Assembly: GCA_902519215.1 (NCBI GenBank) | Contig: CABYIX010000008.1 | Coordinates: forward strand, 1-50,598 | DNA from: an uncultured Candidatus Actinomarina sp. | Lineage (GTDB): Bacteria > Actinomycetota > Acidimicrobiia > Actinomarinales > Actinomarinaceae | Length of the DNA: 50,598 nucleotides | Direction of reading: 5' to 3' | In this document: in pieces, positions 23,941-31,128 of the stretch | How the letters are laid out: the number at the start of each line of letters is the position of its first letter | How positions within the stretch are numbered: position 1 is the stretch's first letter | Notes under the pieces: generated by a model | Databases searched by the model: none | What the model was told of the DNA's origin: nothing | What the model saw: only the letters and a program-made list of their open reading frames with translations | Program-made: the position numbers and the translations under genes

Positions 23941-25107
23941 ATGAATGAAAATAGTTTTTCAAGAACTTTAACTTTAAAAAACTCAATTTACTTAGGTTTG
24001 AGTTCGATGATTGGTGCAGGATTGTTTAACAACATTGCACCGACTGCAAAGGTAAGCTCATACTCTGCAATTCTCGGTCTGCTGTTAGCATCTACTCTTG
24101 CATTTGCTAATGCATCATCATCTGCTCAACTTGCATCGCTCTATCCTCAAACTGGAGGTACGTACTTATATGCAAAAAATGTCCTTGGAAATAGTGCTGC
24201 AAACATTGCGGGATTTGTTTTTATCATTGGAAAAACAGTTAGTTGTATAGCGATTGCTTTAACTCTTGGAAACTATCTTTCACCTGTAAATAGTAAAGAA
24301 TTCGCTGTTTTGTTGTCTTTCGTTGTCTTTTTGATAGGTTTTACAGGAATTCATAAAACAGCAAGAATTGCAAAGTGGTTTGTTTGGATACTTTTTGGAT
24401 TATTAGCTTTTTATACTATATCAATACTTATAACACCTGGAGTACGTTTCAATATACCTATCACTGATCAGTTTTCTATAAATAGTCTTTTATTATCAGG
24501 AAGTATTTGGTTTTTTGCGTTTACAGGTTATTCAAGATTAGCTACGTTTGGTGAGGAAATAAAAAATCCAGAAAAGATTATCCCCACCGCTATTTTTACT
24601 GGTCTTGGAATAACTGTACTTTGCTATTTAGTAATTAGTTGGGTTACCCTCTCAATAGTTGACCCTGAGATAATAATGAACTCAAAGACTCCTTTACTAA
24701 TCGCTATGGATCTCAGTGCTATGTCTGAATTTTCTTTTTTAATTATATTTGGATCTTCTATTGCAATGACTTCAGTCTTCCTTGCATTAATGCCCGGTAT
24801 TAGCAGGATATATGTTGCGATGGCAAGAGACGGTATTCTCCCAAGAGCTTTATCTACTATCCATAAAAAGTATAACTCTGCATATATTTCAGAAGTATTA
24901 GTTTTGGTCACAGTGATTATTGGGATATATCAACTCAATGTCATAGATTCTATAAAATTAAGTTCGTTTTTTATTTTGATTTACTACTCAATAACAAACT
25001 TGTCAGTAATTAGGCTGGAAAAAGAGCAAAGAATTTACACAGTTGTAATTGCTTACTATGGCCTGATTGTGTGCATTGTTTTTGCATGTTCGCTTTTGTT
25101 ACTGTAA
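23941..25107 (+). CDS. APC-family amino acid permease
   Basis: A 388-residue APC-superfamily transporter. Helix 1 has the unwound GLSSMIGAGLFNN motif, helix 2 GGTYLYAKNVLG, and helix 6 FFAFTGYSRLATFGEEIKNP, the usual substrate-site sequence. YVAMARDGILPRAL is the conserved loop after helix 8. It is a few helices shorter than typical 12-14 TM members, with about 11 segments visible. Substrate unknown; amino acids expected. Followed by a clear terminator. Confidence 0.9.
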   Translation: MNENSFSRTLTLKNSIYLGLSSMIGAGLFNNIAPTAKVSSYSAILGLLLASTLAFANASSSAQLASLYPQTGGTYLYAKNVLGNSAANIAGFVFIIGKTVSCIAIALTLGNYLSPVNSKEFAVLLSFVVFLIGFTGIHKTARIAKWFVWILFGLLAFYTISILITPGVRFNIPITDQFSINSLLLSGSIWFFAFTGYSRLATFGEEIKNPEKIIPTAIFTGLGITVLCYLVISWVTLSIVDPEIIMNSKTPLLIAMDLSAMSEFSFLIIFGSSIAMTSVFLALMPGISRIYVAMARDGILPRALSTIHKKYNSAYISEVLVLVTVIIGIYQLNVIDSIKLSSFFILIYYSITNLSVIRLEKEQRIYTVVIAYYGLIVCIVFACSLLLL

Positions 25108-25109
25108 TT

Positions 25110-25137
25110 AATAAACCGAGATAAATCTCGGTTTATT
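25110..25137 (+). terminator. Rho-independent terminator after the permease gene
   Basis: A perfect 13-bp inverted repeat (AATAAACCGAGAT / ATCTCGGTTTATT) with a 2-base spacer, followed by Ts, starting 3 bp after the permease stop. Confidence 0.85.
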
Positions 25138-25253
25138 TTCAGTGACCTGTAAAAGCTTCCCCCAAAGCCTTTACCAAGTTTTTATAGAAGAATAATTCTC
25201 CCCACTTGTAATTATATAAATTACATATACCTTTTTCTACATTTTGCCAATAT

Positions 25254-25310
25254 TTTCACAATCAATATATTTTTGTGAAAATTTTGTCACAAAGTTTAAA
25301 GATTGTGAAA
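25254..25310. promoter_or_regulatory. Nested inverted repeats, probable operator
   Basis: Outer pair TTTCACAATC (25254-25263) and GATTGTGAAA (25301-25310). Inner pair TTTGTGA (25272-25278) and TCACAAA (25287-25293). All share a TTGTGA/TCACAA half site, 58-115 bp upstream of the SRPBCC gene. The inner half sites are 8 bp apart, unlike the 6 bp of CRP sites. A dimeric regulator binding four half sites, or a cruciform, is possible. Confidence 0.5.
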
Positions 25311-25368
25311 TCTAAATTAATTAATTTATTGTTTTTAGTTTTTTTTAAAAATATTTTATTCTAAATTC

Positions 25369-25860
25369 ATGAATACTTTTAGTTCACAATATAGCCAAGT
25401 TTTTACACAAAACGTTTCTGAATTATGGAGTGCAATATCAATAGAAAATAATTTGAACGATACTCATCCTTTTTGTAAAGAAAATAGATCTATTGAGTGG
25501 TCAGGTGATGTACATAAAGATATTCTGGTCTATCTAAATGGAACGACTTATGTAAGAGATTTTTCAGAGTGGTTTGAAGGTAAGGGGTATAATTTATGGA
25601 TTGGTGAAGATGGCGGACCAAAGTCATATGTAGAGTGGCGAATAAAAGAGCATGCTAATGGTTCTGAGTTATCAATAACGGTGTATCCACATTTATTAAG
25701 TAAATGGCCAAAAACACTAGCTTTTATACCTTTTTGGGTATATATCAATCCAAAACTAAGGTCGTATTTAAAATCTGTTCTTAAAGGGTTCAAATGGAAT
25801 CTTGATAAAAAGACTACTGTACCAAGAAACCAGTTTGGAGAACACTCCTGGTTTTCATAA
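25369..25860 (+). CDS. SRPBCC (START/Bet v 1-like) domain protein
   Basis: A 163-residue protein with the polyketide-cyclase/SRPBCC pattern: an N-terminal strand and V-shaped helices (VSELWSAISI), antiparallel strands (YVRDFSEWF, SYVEWRIKEH, SELSITVYPHLL), and a long C-terminal helix (LRSYLKSVLKGFKWNLDKK). Such domains bind hydrophobic ligands. Preceded by nested inverted repeats, so probably regulated. Ligand unknown. Confidence 0.65.
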   Translation: MNTFSSQYSQVFTQNVSELWSAISIENNLNDTHPFCKENRSIEWSGDVHKDILVYLNGTTYVRDFSEWFEGKGYNLWIGEDGGPKSYVEWRIKEHANGSELSITVYPHLLSKWPKTLAFIPFWVYINPKLRSYLKSVLKGFKWNLDKKTTVPRNQFGEHSWFS

Positions 25861-25861
25861 A

Positions 25862-25900
25862 TTATTTTTCATCTTCACAGCCACATTCTGGACAAAACAT
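25862..25900 (-). CDS. 12-residue CPEC micro-ORF coupled to the PPOX gene
   Basis: The ORF reads MFCPECGCEDEK. Its ATG overlaps the upstream stop (TAATG) and is preceded by GGAGGTGAG, one of the strongest ribosome-binding sequences in the window, although that sequence also encodes the upstream C-terminus. CPECGC looks like half of a zinc ribbon. It may be a real micropeptide, a coupling device, or chance. Confidence 0.35.
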   Translation of the reverse strand: MFCPECGCEDEK

Positions 25901-26274
25901 TACTCACCTCCTACTTCATCAAGCTTAATAATTGCGCGATGTTCATCAGGTCCCCTAAGAAACATTTGTGAAATCACGCCATATTTGTTTTTAATGACGC
26001 CTACTGCTTCAGCTTTTGCTACAGGTTCAGTAACTAGTGACCCTATAACATCTAAGCTCTCTGAAAGTCTTTTAGTTCCACTTTGGTTTGTTATATAAAT
26101 TGTTGCTTTACCGTTATTTCTAACTCTTTTAACTTTTCCAGCATTCAGACTTGTAGTTACAACTAGTGAATTATCATGTGGAGCAACCCAAACTGGCGTT
26201 GTTACTGGTGAGCCATCTTTTTTATAAGTAATTAGATTTATGTATTCGACATCTTTGAAATCGTTAAAGTCCAT
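25900..26274 (-). CDS. PPOX-class (F420- or FMN-binding) oxidoreductase
   Basis: A 124-residue split-barrel protein: YINLITYKKDGSPVTTPVWV, then VTTSLNAGKVKRVRNNGKATI, and C-terminal SQMFLRGPDEHRAIIKL. This matches the PPOX-class F420-dependent oxidoreductase/flavin-binding family common in actinobacteria. These small proteins reduce or bind F420, FMN or biliverdin-like molecules. Convergent with the SRPBCC gene; 3' end overlaps the micro-ORF start. Confidence 0.8.
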   Translation of the reverse strand: MDFNDFKDVEYINLITYKKDGSPVTTPVWVAPHDNSLVVTTSLNAGKVKRVRNNGKATIYITNQSGTKRLSESLDVIGSLVTEPVAKAEAVGVIKNKYGVISQMFLRGPDEHRAIIKLDEVGGE

Positions 26275-26465
26275 ATAGAAATAATACGTTAAAAATAATT
26301 TAATAAAAGCTCTGGAAGCTGTCTCAGCCTGCGTGCAACATAATCGTTAGAAATTAATAAATAAATCAAAGTTAGAATGAACAAGAATTTAAATAGATTT
26401 TTTCTGATGTACATAAAGTTATAGTAAATATTTTTTTGTGTACATGTTTACCATTAAACAGAAGG

Positions 26466-27104
26466 TTATGTTGGGGTATCTCCTTCATTAAAATCTATGT
26501 TCAACATACCTGCATAAACAGGTCCCATATATGCTACAGTGCTTCCGTCAAACAAGTCAGTTTCTGATTCGCTATCAAGAACTGCTTGTAGTTTTGTGAC
26601 TGCGGCATCCATGTCTTCTTTGGAATCCCAAAAGTTCCAACTAATTGCGCTATTTCCATCGAAAATTGCACCTGTAACTTGGAGTCCTTCTGACTCTTCG
26701 TAAATTGGCTCTACTTTTTCTTTTAGAAAATTTAACACTGCGTCTGTTTCTTTTGCTACACCAACTACCAATCTCAAGTAGCTTGGTCTCTGACTGTCTT
26801 TGGCCATGGTTTGGTATATCTTTCCGTAGACAGCATCTCCTTCATAAACAACCGGAGGTGCAGACATTAAACTTCCTGCACCTGATAAAACTCCTTCAAT
26901 TTGCTCTTGTGCTGCATCTAAATGCTCTTTACTTTCATAGCATGACAAGTTTATACCTGAATTTTCTCCAGTTATTGCTGCCATCATTGTTAAAAGACCC
27001 GGTGTTCCTGCAAACTCAGGTATAACCTTTTCTTTAACATAAGAAACTGCCTCATCTCTTTTCCCATCCTGCAGAGCAGGGATAGTTATTCTAAAGTACA
27101 TCAT
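26466..27104 (-). CDS. Tandem ABM-like (dimeric alpha-beta barrel) protein, paralogue B
   Basis: A 212-residue protein made of two ferredoxin-like/ABM modules. Module 1 (1-105) has FRITIPALQDGKRDEAVSYV, FAGTPGLLTMMA and an NLSCYES edge strand. Module 2 (109-212) has YLRLVVGVAKETDAVLNFL, EESEGLQVTGAIF and ISWNFWDSKEDM. It is a paralogue of 27761-28402. The second ATG (27101), 5 nt after AGGAA, may be the true start. Last gene of a five-gene operon, 14 nt after a membrane-protein gene. Family members bind or oxidise aromatic substrates or heme; ligand unknown. Confidence 0.65.
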   Translation of the reverse strand: MMYFRITIPALQDGKRDEAVSYVKEKVIPEFAGTPGLLTMMAAITGENSGINLSCYESKEHLDAAQEQIEGVLSGAGSLMSAPPVVYEGDAVYGKIYQTMAKDSQRPSYLRLVVGVAKETDAVLNFLKEKVEPIYEESEGLQVTGAIFDGNSAISWNFWDSKEDMDAAVTKLQAVLDSESETDLFDGSTVAYMGPVYAGMLNIDFNEGDTPT

Positions 27105-27118
27105 TTCCTTTCTATTAA

Positions 27119-27748
27119 TTAAACCTCATGTTTTCCGATAGCATCACCAACTCCAATTATGAAAAGTGGATATAAGATAACTCCACCAAGAACAAATAGC
27201 CCCGCAAAAGCTGCGGCTGGTATGATTCCAAAAAGAGTTAGTGCTTGAGCAGGAATTATTATTGCAGCAAAGATGGTTCCAACAGTTTGGGTCCTCTTAC
27301 TCAATAAATTTCCTCTTCGCTTGTCAGTCCTGACTAGCAAATACGCATACATTCCATATAAGAAAAATATTGTATTTGTAAATGAGCCTGATATTGCACC
27401 AACAGTATCAGTATCTAAGACTGTATCAAAAACGCTGTAGTAATTAAATACTGCTCCTAGAGAAAACAACATCTGAACAGTTACACTAACGAACAAGATG
27501 TTATGCATATGTGACAAATCAAAAGTTTGTTTTACATCAAAAACTACATAAATACCCAAAAGTACTCCTGTAGTTAAGAATGCAATTACAAAGTTTAATA
27601 TCGACGTAATTGGTCCGTAAGTTGGGTCAAAGCCAACAGAATCTGGTCCTAATAAAAGTGCCAAGATCACAAAATTTGCTAAAACACAAACAGCAATGAC
27701 TCTTGTTATTGCTTTTAAGTTTTTAATTTCATCTTTAAATGTTTCCAT
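27119..27748 (-). CDS. Six-helix membrane protein, paralogue B
   Basis: A 209-residue integral membrane protein with about six hydrophobic helices. It ends in LGGVILYPLFIIGVGDAIG, nearly the same as the end of the 28431-29054 protein (LGGLVLYPLFIFGLGKAME). The two also share 'GP..S(V/I)LNF' after the first helix, so they are paralogues. It starts after AGAAAGGATTATCA, a good ribosome-binding site. Each membrane paralogue is followed by a tandem ABM protein, suggesting a membrane plus soluble pair. No named family. Confidence 0.65.
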   Translation of the reverse strand: METFKDEIKNLKAITRVIAVCVLANFVILALLLGPDSVGFDPTYGPITSILNFVIAFLTTGVLLGIYVVFDVKQTFDLSHMHNILFVSVTVQMLFSLGAVFNYYSVFDTVLDTDTVGAISGSFTNTIFFLYGMYAYLLVRTDKRRGNLLSKRTQTVGTIFAAIIIPAQALTLFGIIPAAAFAGLFVLGGVILYPLFIIGVGDAIGKHEV

Positions 27749-27760
27749 TGATAATCCTTT

Positions 27761-28402
27761 CTACAATTTTCCTACAGGAAAATCGACATAATTTTTCCAT
27801 ATATCACATTGACCAGTTATTTCTTGTGGTGCTTCTGAAATAAGATTTGCAACCGCATCTGAAACAACTGATGAAATAACATCTGATGCAGCATGTGCGG
27901 CGTCGTGATTAGTCCAAAAGTTAAAACTAAATCCTTTATCTTCAGCTACTTTACAAGCTCCGGTTCCATAAATTCCTTCAACATTTTCGTAAGCTGGATA
28001 AACAGTGTTCGTCATAAAATCTGCAACATCATCATAGGTTTTACCCTCTTGGGTTCCTCCACCTAAAACAAATCTTGCAAAAAATCCATCTTCACCGTCT
28101 TTGGACACTGCAACGTATTGCTGTCCAGCAACCATGGTTCCTTCCGTAACTACTGGCTGTCCTGCTAGCATTTCACCAGCTCCTGCTAATGCTTGGTTGA
28201 ACTTTTCAATAGAAGCATCTTTAGCCTCTTCATTAGCCCATGTAGACCATGCCATAAATCTTCCATCGTTAGTGGCACATGCAGCTATTCCTAATAGCCC
28301 TGAGATTCCCTCATAAGATGGTATTACTGTATTCTTGACGTATTCAAGGGCGTTATTCATTTCACCCTCTTTTACATCTGCAAGAGTTAGTCTTACAAAC
28401 AT
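27761..28402 (-). CDS. Tandem ABM-like protein, paralogue A
   Basis: A 213-residue paralogue of 26466-27104 with the same two-module layout: FVRLTLADVKEGEMNNALEY, YEGISGLLGIAACATN, FMAWSTWANEE; then FFARFVLGGGTQEGKTYDDV, YENVEGIYGTGACK and FSFNFWTNHDAA. The 'EGxxG' turn and a W-containing last strand recur in all modules. It has a strong ribosome-binding site (GGAAGGAGTTTTATG). The protein is probably soluble. An ABM or EthD-type fold is inferred from pattern; catalytic residues cannot be assigned. Confidence 0.65.
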   Translation of the reverse strand: MFVRLTLADVKEGEMNNALEYVKNTVIPSYEGISGLLGIAACATNDGRFMAWSTWANEEAKDASIEKFNQALAGAGEMLAGQPVVTEGTMVAGQQYVAVSKDGEDGFFARFVLGGGTQEGKTYDDVADFMTNTVYPAYENVEGIYGTGACKVAEDKGFSFNFWTNHDAAHAASDVISSVVSDAVANLISEAPQEITGQCDIWKNYVDFPVGKL

Positions 28403-28430
28403 AAAACTCCTTCCTTAAAGTTTTAAGCCC

Positions 28431-29054
28431 CTATTTTTTCGGAGCTGTTTCCATTGCTTTTCCTAAACCAAAAATAAATAGTGGATAAAGTACTAATCCT
28501 CCTAAGACAAGTGTGATGAAGCCCACAACTTCTGGAAGCACTCCATACGCAAAACCAAGTGTACTTACCATAACTAGAGTAGCTCCTCCCCACCCTGCAT
28601 AATTTGCATAGGTTGGAATTAGGTTAGCTTTTGTACTTCGTAGAACAGCTATCCCAAATATTCCTATAAAGACTCCCCATGCAGATGTTGCTGCACTAGT
28701 TGCATCAATTACCTGGTTAGTTGTTAAGAATGTTTCACCTATTGAATTCTCTTGTCCAACAGCACCGAATGCTGGCATAGTGTTAACAACGTGTGCGACA
28801 AAAGCCATTGTGCCCGTTACGTTAACATATGGGTTATCATCTCCACCAAATAATTTTGTTCCAATGTAGAGAACAAATAAAAATGCGAAGCTTAAACCAA
28901 AGTTTAAAACTGACAAGGCTGGTCCCCATGTTTCACTATATCCAACTTGGTCTGTAGGAATTAAAAATGCCTGTATGCCGAACGATAATATTATCGTTAC
29001 AACAAAGACTTTTGACATTGTTGAGCCAAGTCTTGATTCACTTTCTGTAATCAT
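28431..29054 (-). CDS. Six-helix membrane protein, paralogue A
   Basis: A 207-residue membrane protein with about six helices (VFVVTIILSFGIQAFLI, SVLNFGLSFAFLFVLYI, and so on) and the C-terminal LGGLVLYPLFIFGLGKA shared with 27119-27748. Start ATG at 29054 follows AAAGGAAAAAT. It is 11 nt after the 29066-29632 gene and 28 nt before the ABM-A gene. Unknown family. Confidence 0.65.
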   Translation of the reverse strand: MITESESRLGSTMSKVFVVTIILSFGIQAFLIPTDQVGYSETWGPALSVLNFGLSFAFLFVLYIGTKLFGGDDNPYVNVTGTMAFVAHVVNTMPAFGAVGQENSIGETFLTTNQVIDATSAATSAWGVFIGIFGIAVLRSTKANLIPTYANYAGWGGATLVMVSTLGFAYGVLPEVVGFITLVLGGLVLYPLFIFGLGKAMETAPKK

Positions 29055-29065
29055 ATTTTTCCTTT

Positions 29066-29632
29066 CTACTCTGTGCCTGAAGTTGCTTTATCTCCCCAAG
29101 CAAAATAATTTCCTAAACTTGTTCCAACTACCAAAAACAACCATCCAACAAGTCCAATTATTTGGAAATCTTCTGGTAATTCATAACCAAAAAATATATC
29201 TGCTGAACTACCAATAGTTATGATAAAAGCACCTAAGACAGTTATGTTTTCATATAGTGGACGAAAAATGCCAGTTCCTCTTAAAGTTAAAGTATAAATT
29301 AATGAGTTAAAAGCCCAAAAAAAGTACATTGGGAAAAAACCATCTTCTTCAAGGAGAGTAATTTCAAGAAACGTACCCAAAATAATAACTGAAGCTAATA
29401 CTGTTGTAGCTGCTTTCCAATATTCTGGAACATGCCCCTCTGCAAGATAATAGCCTGCAATAATAATAGAAACTAATGTGAACCCCCAGAAAAAGTTCAA
29501 CAAATCATCAACTGCGTCTAAAGCTGTTGATCCTGAGAACTCTACTCCTATAAATACCACATTAATGACTAGAAAAGTCAGTGCATTTTGTCTTGCTAAA
29601 TCACCGATTGGCTGGGTGAAAAATTTTTTCAT
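29066..29632 (-). CDS. Membrane protein, first gene of the ABM/membrane operon
   Basis: A 188-residue protein with about six hydrophobic segments and a short polar tail. It does not share the LYPLFI end of the other two membrane proteins in the operon, but is of similar size. ATG at 29632 follows GGAAGGTAGGTTAACTA. The operon promoter must lie in the 170-bp gap upstream, which is AT-rich and holds no other gene. Function unknown. Confidence 0.6.
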   Translation of the reverse strand: MKKFFTQPIGDLARQNALTFLVINVVFIGVEFSGSTALDAVDDLLNFFWGFTLVSIIIAGYYLAEGHVPEYWKAATTVLASVIILGTFLEITLLEEDGFFPMYFFWAFNSLIYTLTLRGTGIFRPLYENITVLGAFIITIGSSADIFFGYELPEDFQIIGLVGWLFLVVGTSLGNYFAWGDKATSGTE

Positions 29633-29803
29633 TAGTTAACCTACCTTCCATAAGTTCCCTCTTATTAAATTGTTGATGTAACCTAACTACCTTAAATTAC
29701 ATATTAATTTTACAAAAATTATGCACTGCCCGCTTAAATTAATGTTAATTTTATGTAAACAAATAATTATGAGGATTCTTGTTTTTGCAGAAGCTCTTTC
29801 GAC

Positions 29804-31102
29804 TTAGGAAATATTTTTTAAAGTTTTTACAAGACTTTCTATAAGCATTTCAATATGGTCAATTTGAACACTTTCATTTGGTGCGTGAGCATTTCCTAGT
29901 TCTTCATCAGCGGCACCGACTAATACTAATTCCGCATTAGGAAACTCTCTGACAAAATCATTAGCAAACGGTATTGATCCACCAACGCCAATATAAGCAG
30001 TCTCATTGTCCCATATTGAATTAAAACTATTAACTAACTCTGTTGTAAATGGTTTATTAGGATCTGCAACTACCCCAGAACCTTTTGAATTTGGAATAAA
30101 TTTAACTGATGCATTCCACGGAATATTCTTCATCACATGTTCTTCAAGCATTTTCATTGCATGCTCTGGGTCTTCTGTTGGAGGTAATCTTAAACTAATT
30201 TTTGCTTTAGCTTTAGGAATTACTAAATTAACTGCATCTTTGACAGGTGGAGCATCGATAGCCAAAACATCTAAAGCTGGTTCTAACCAAAGTCTTTTAG
30301 AAATGCTTTCCGTGTCAAATAGGTTGATATCATCTGAGCCAAGCATTTTTTTTAGGAAAGATTCTTCAAGCTCTGTTACTTGCATGTCTGTTGGGGTTAA
30401 TCCTTCTATAAGTAACTCTCCTTTTTCGTTGTGAAAAGAAGCGATAATTCTACTTAATACCATAAATGCATCCGGAACAACTCCACCACCAACACCAGAG
30501 TGTATTGGCCTCATTGGTTGATCAACTTCAATAAATGCATCAGCTAAACCTCTAAGTGTTGTTGTAATTGTGGGAACTCCTATTTTTACATTTCCAGAAT
30601 CAGCAATAACTATTACATCAGCCTCTAAAGATTCTCTGTTTTGTTCTATAAAAGAAGCCATAGTTGGTGATCCAATTTCTTCTTCACCTTCTATAAAAAT
30701 TTTAATATTAACTGGTAGGTCTTCTAAAAGTTTCTTAACAACGTTGTAATGAACAACAACTCCAGATTTATTGTCACCAGAACCCCTTCCATAAAGCCTT
30801 CCCTCTTTTATGACAGGTTCAAAAGGTTCTGTATTCCAAAGGTTTATATCACCTACAGGTTGAACATCGTGATGAGCGTATAAAAGTACTGTCTTTTTTG
30901 AAGGGTCTATTTCGGTATGTGCTACAACTGCAGGCATTCCTCCAGCAACTTTAATTATCTGGGTATCAAGTCCTAATCCTGCAAACAAATTTTCTACAAA
31001 TTGAGAAGATGCATCGACATCATCTCTGTGTGCTTTATCAGAACTGATAGATTGGATTTTTACCATTTCTGATAACAGATTAATTATTTCTTCTTGAGCC
31101 AT
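29804..31102 (-). CDS. M20 family dipeptidase
   Basis: A 432-residue di-zinc peptidase. LLYAHHDVQPVG carries the first metal His and catalytic Asp, GRGSGDNKSG the bridging Asp, EGEEEIGSP the catalytic Glu pair, and VIADSGN a further metal residue. A dimerisation domain is inserted in the middle (residues 200-320), with SGVGGGVVPDA at its border. The C-terminal metal His is in GNAHAPNE. Cytosolic; cleaves dipeptides or acylated amino acids. Followed on the same strand by the ABM operon after a 171-bp gap. Confidence 0.9.
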   Translation of the reverse strand: MAQEEIINLLSEMVKIQSISSDKAHRDDVDASSQFVENLFAGLGLDTQIIKVAGGMPAVVAHTEIDPSKKTVLLYAHHDVQPVGDINLWNTEPFEPVIKEGRLYGRGSGDNKSGVVVHYNVVKKLLEDLPVNIKIFIEGEEEIGSPTMASFIEQNRESLEADVIVIADSGNVKIGVPTITTTLRGLADAFIEVDQPMRPIHSGVGGGVVPDAFMVLSRIIASFHNEKGELLIEGLTPTDMQVTELEESFLKKMLGSDDINLFDTESISKRLWLEPALDVLAIDAPPVKDAVNLVIPKAKAKISLRLPPTEDPEHAMKMLEEHVMKNIPWNASVKFIPNSKGSGVVADPNKPFTTELVNSFNSIWDNETAYIGVGGSIPFANDFVREFPNAELVLVGAADEELGNAHAPNESVQIDHIEMLIESLVKTLKNIS

Positions 31103-31128
31103 AAAGATATTGTACGTCTTAAAAATAT

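Noticed and set aside
25272-25293. CRP/FNR-type binding site
   Set aside because: Half sites are 8 bp apart rather than 6, and no CRP-family gene is seen in the window.
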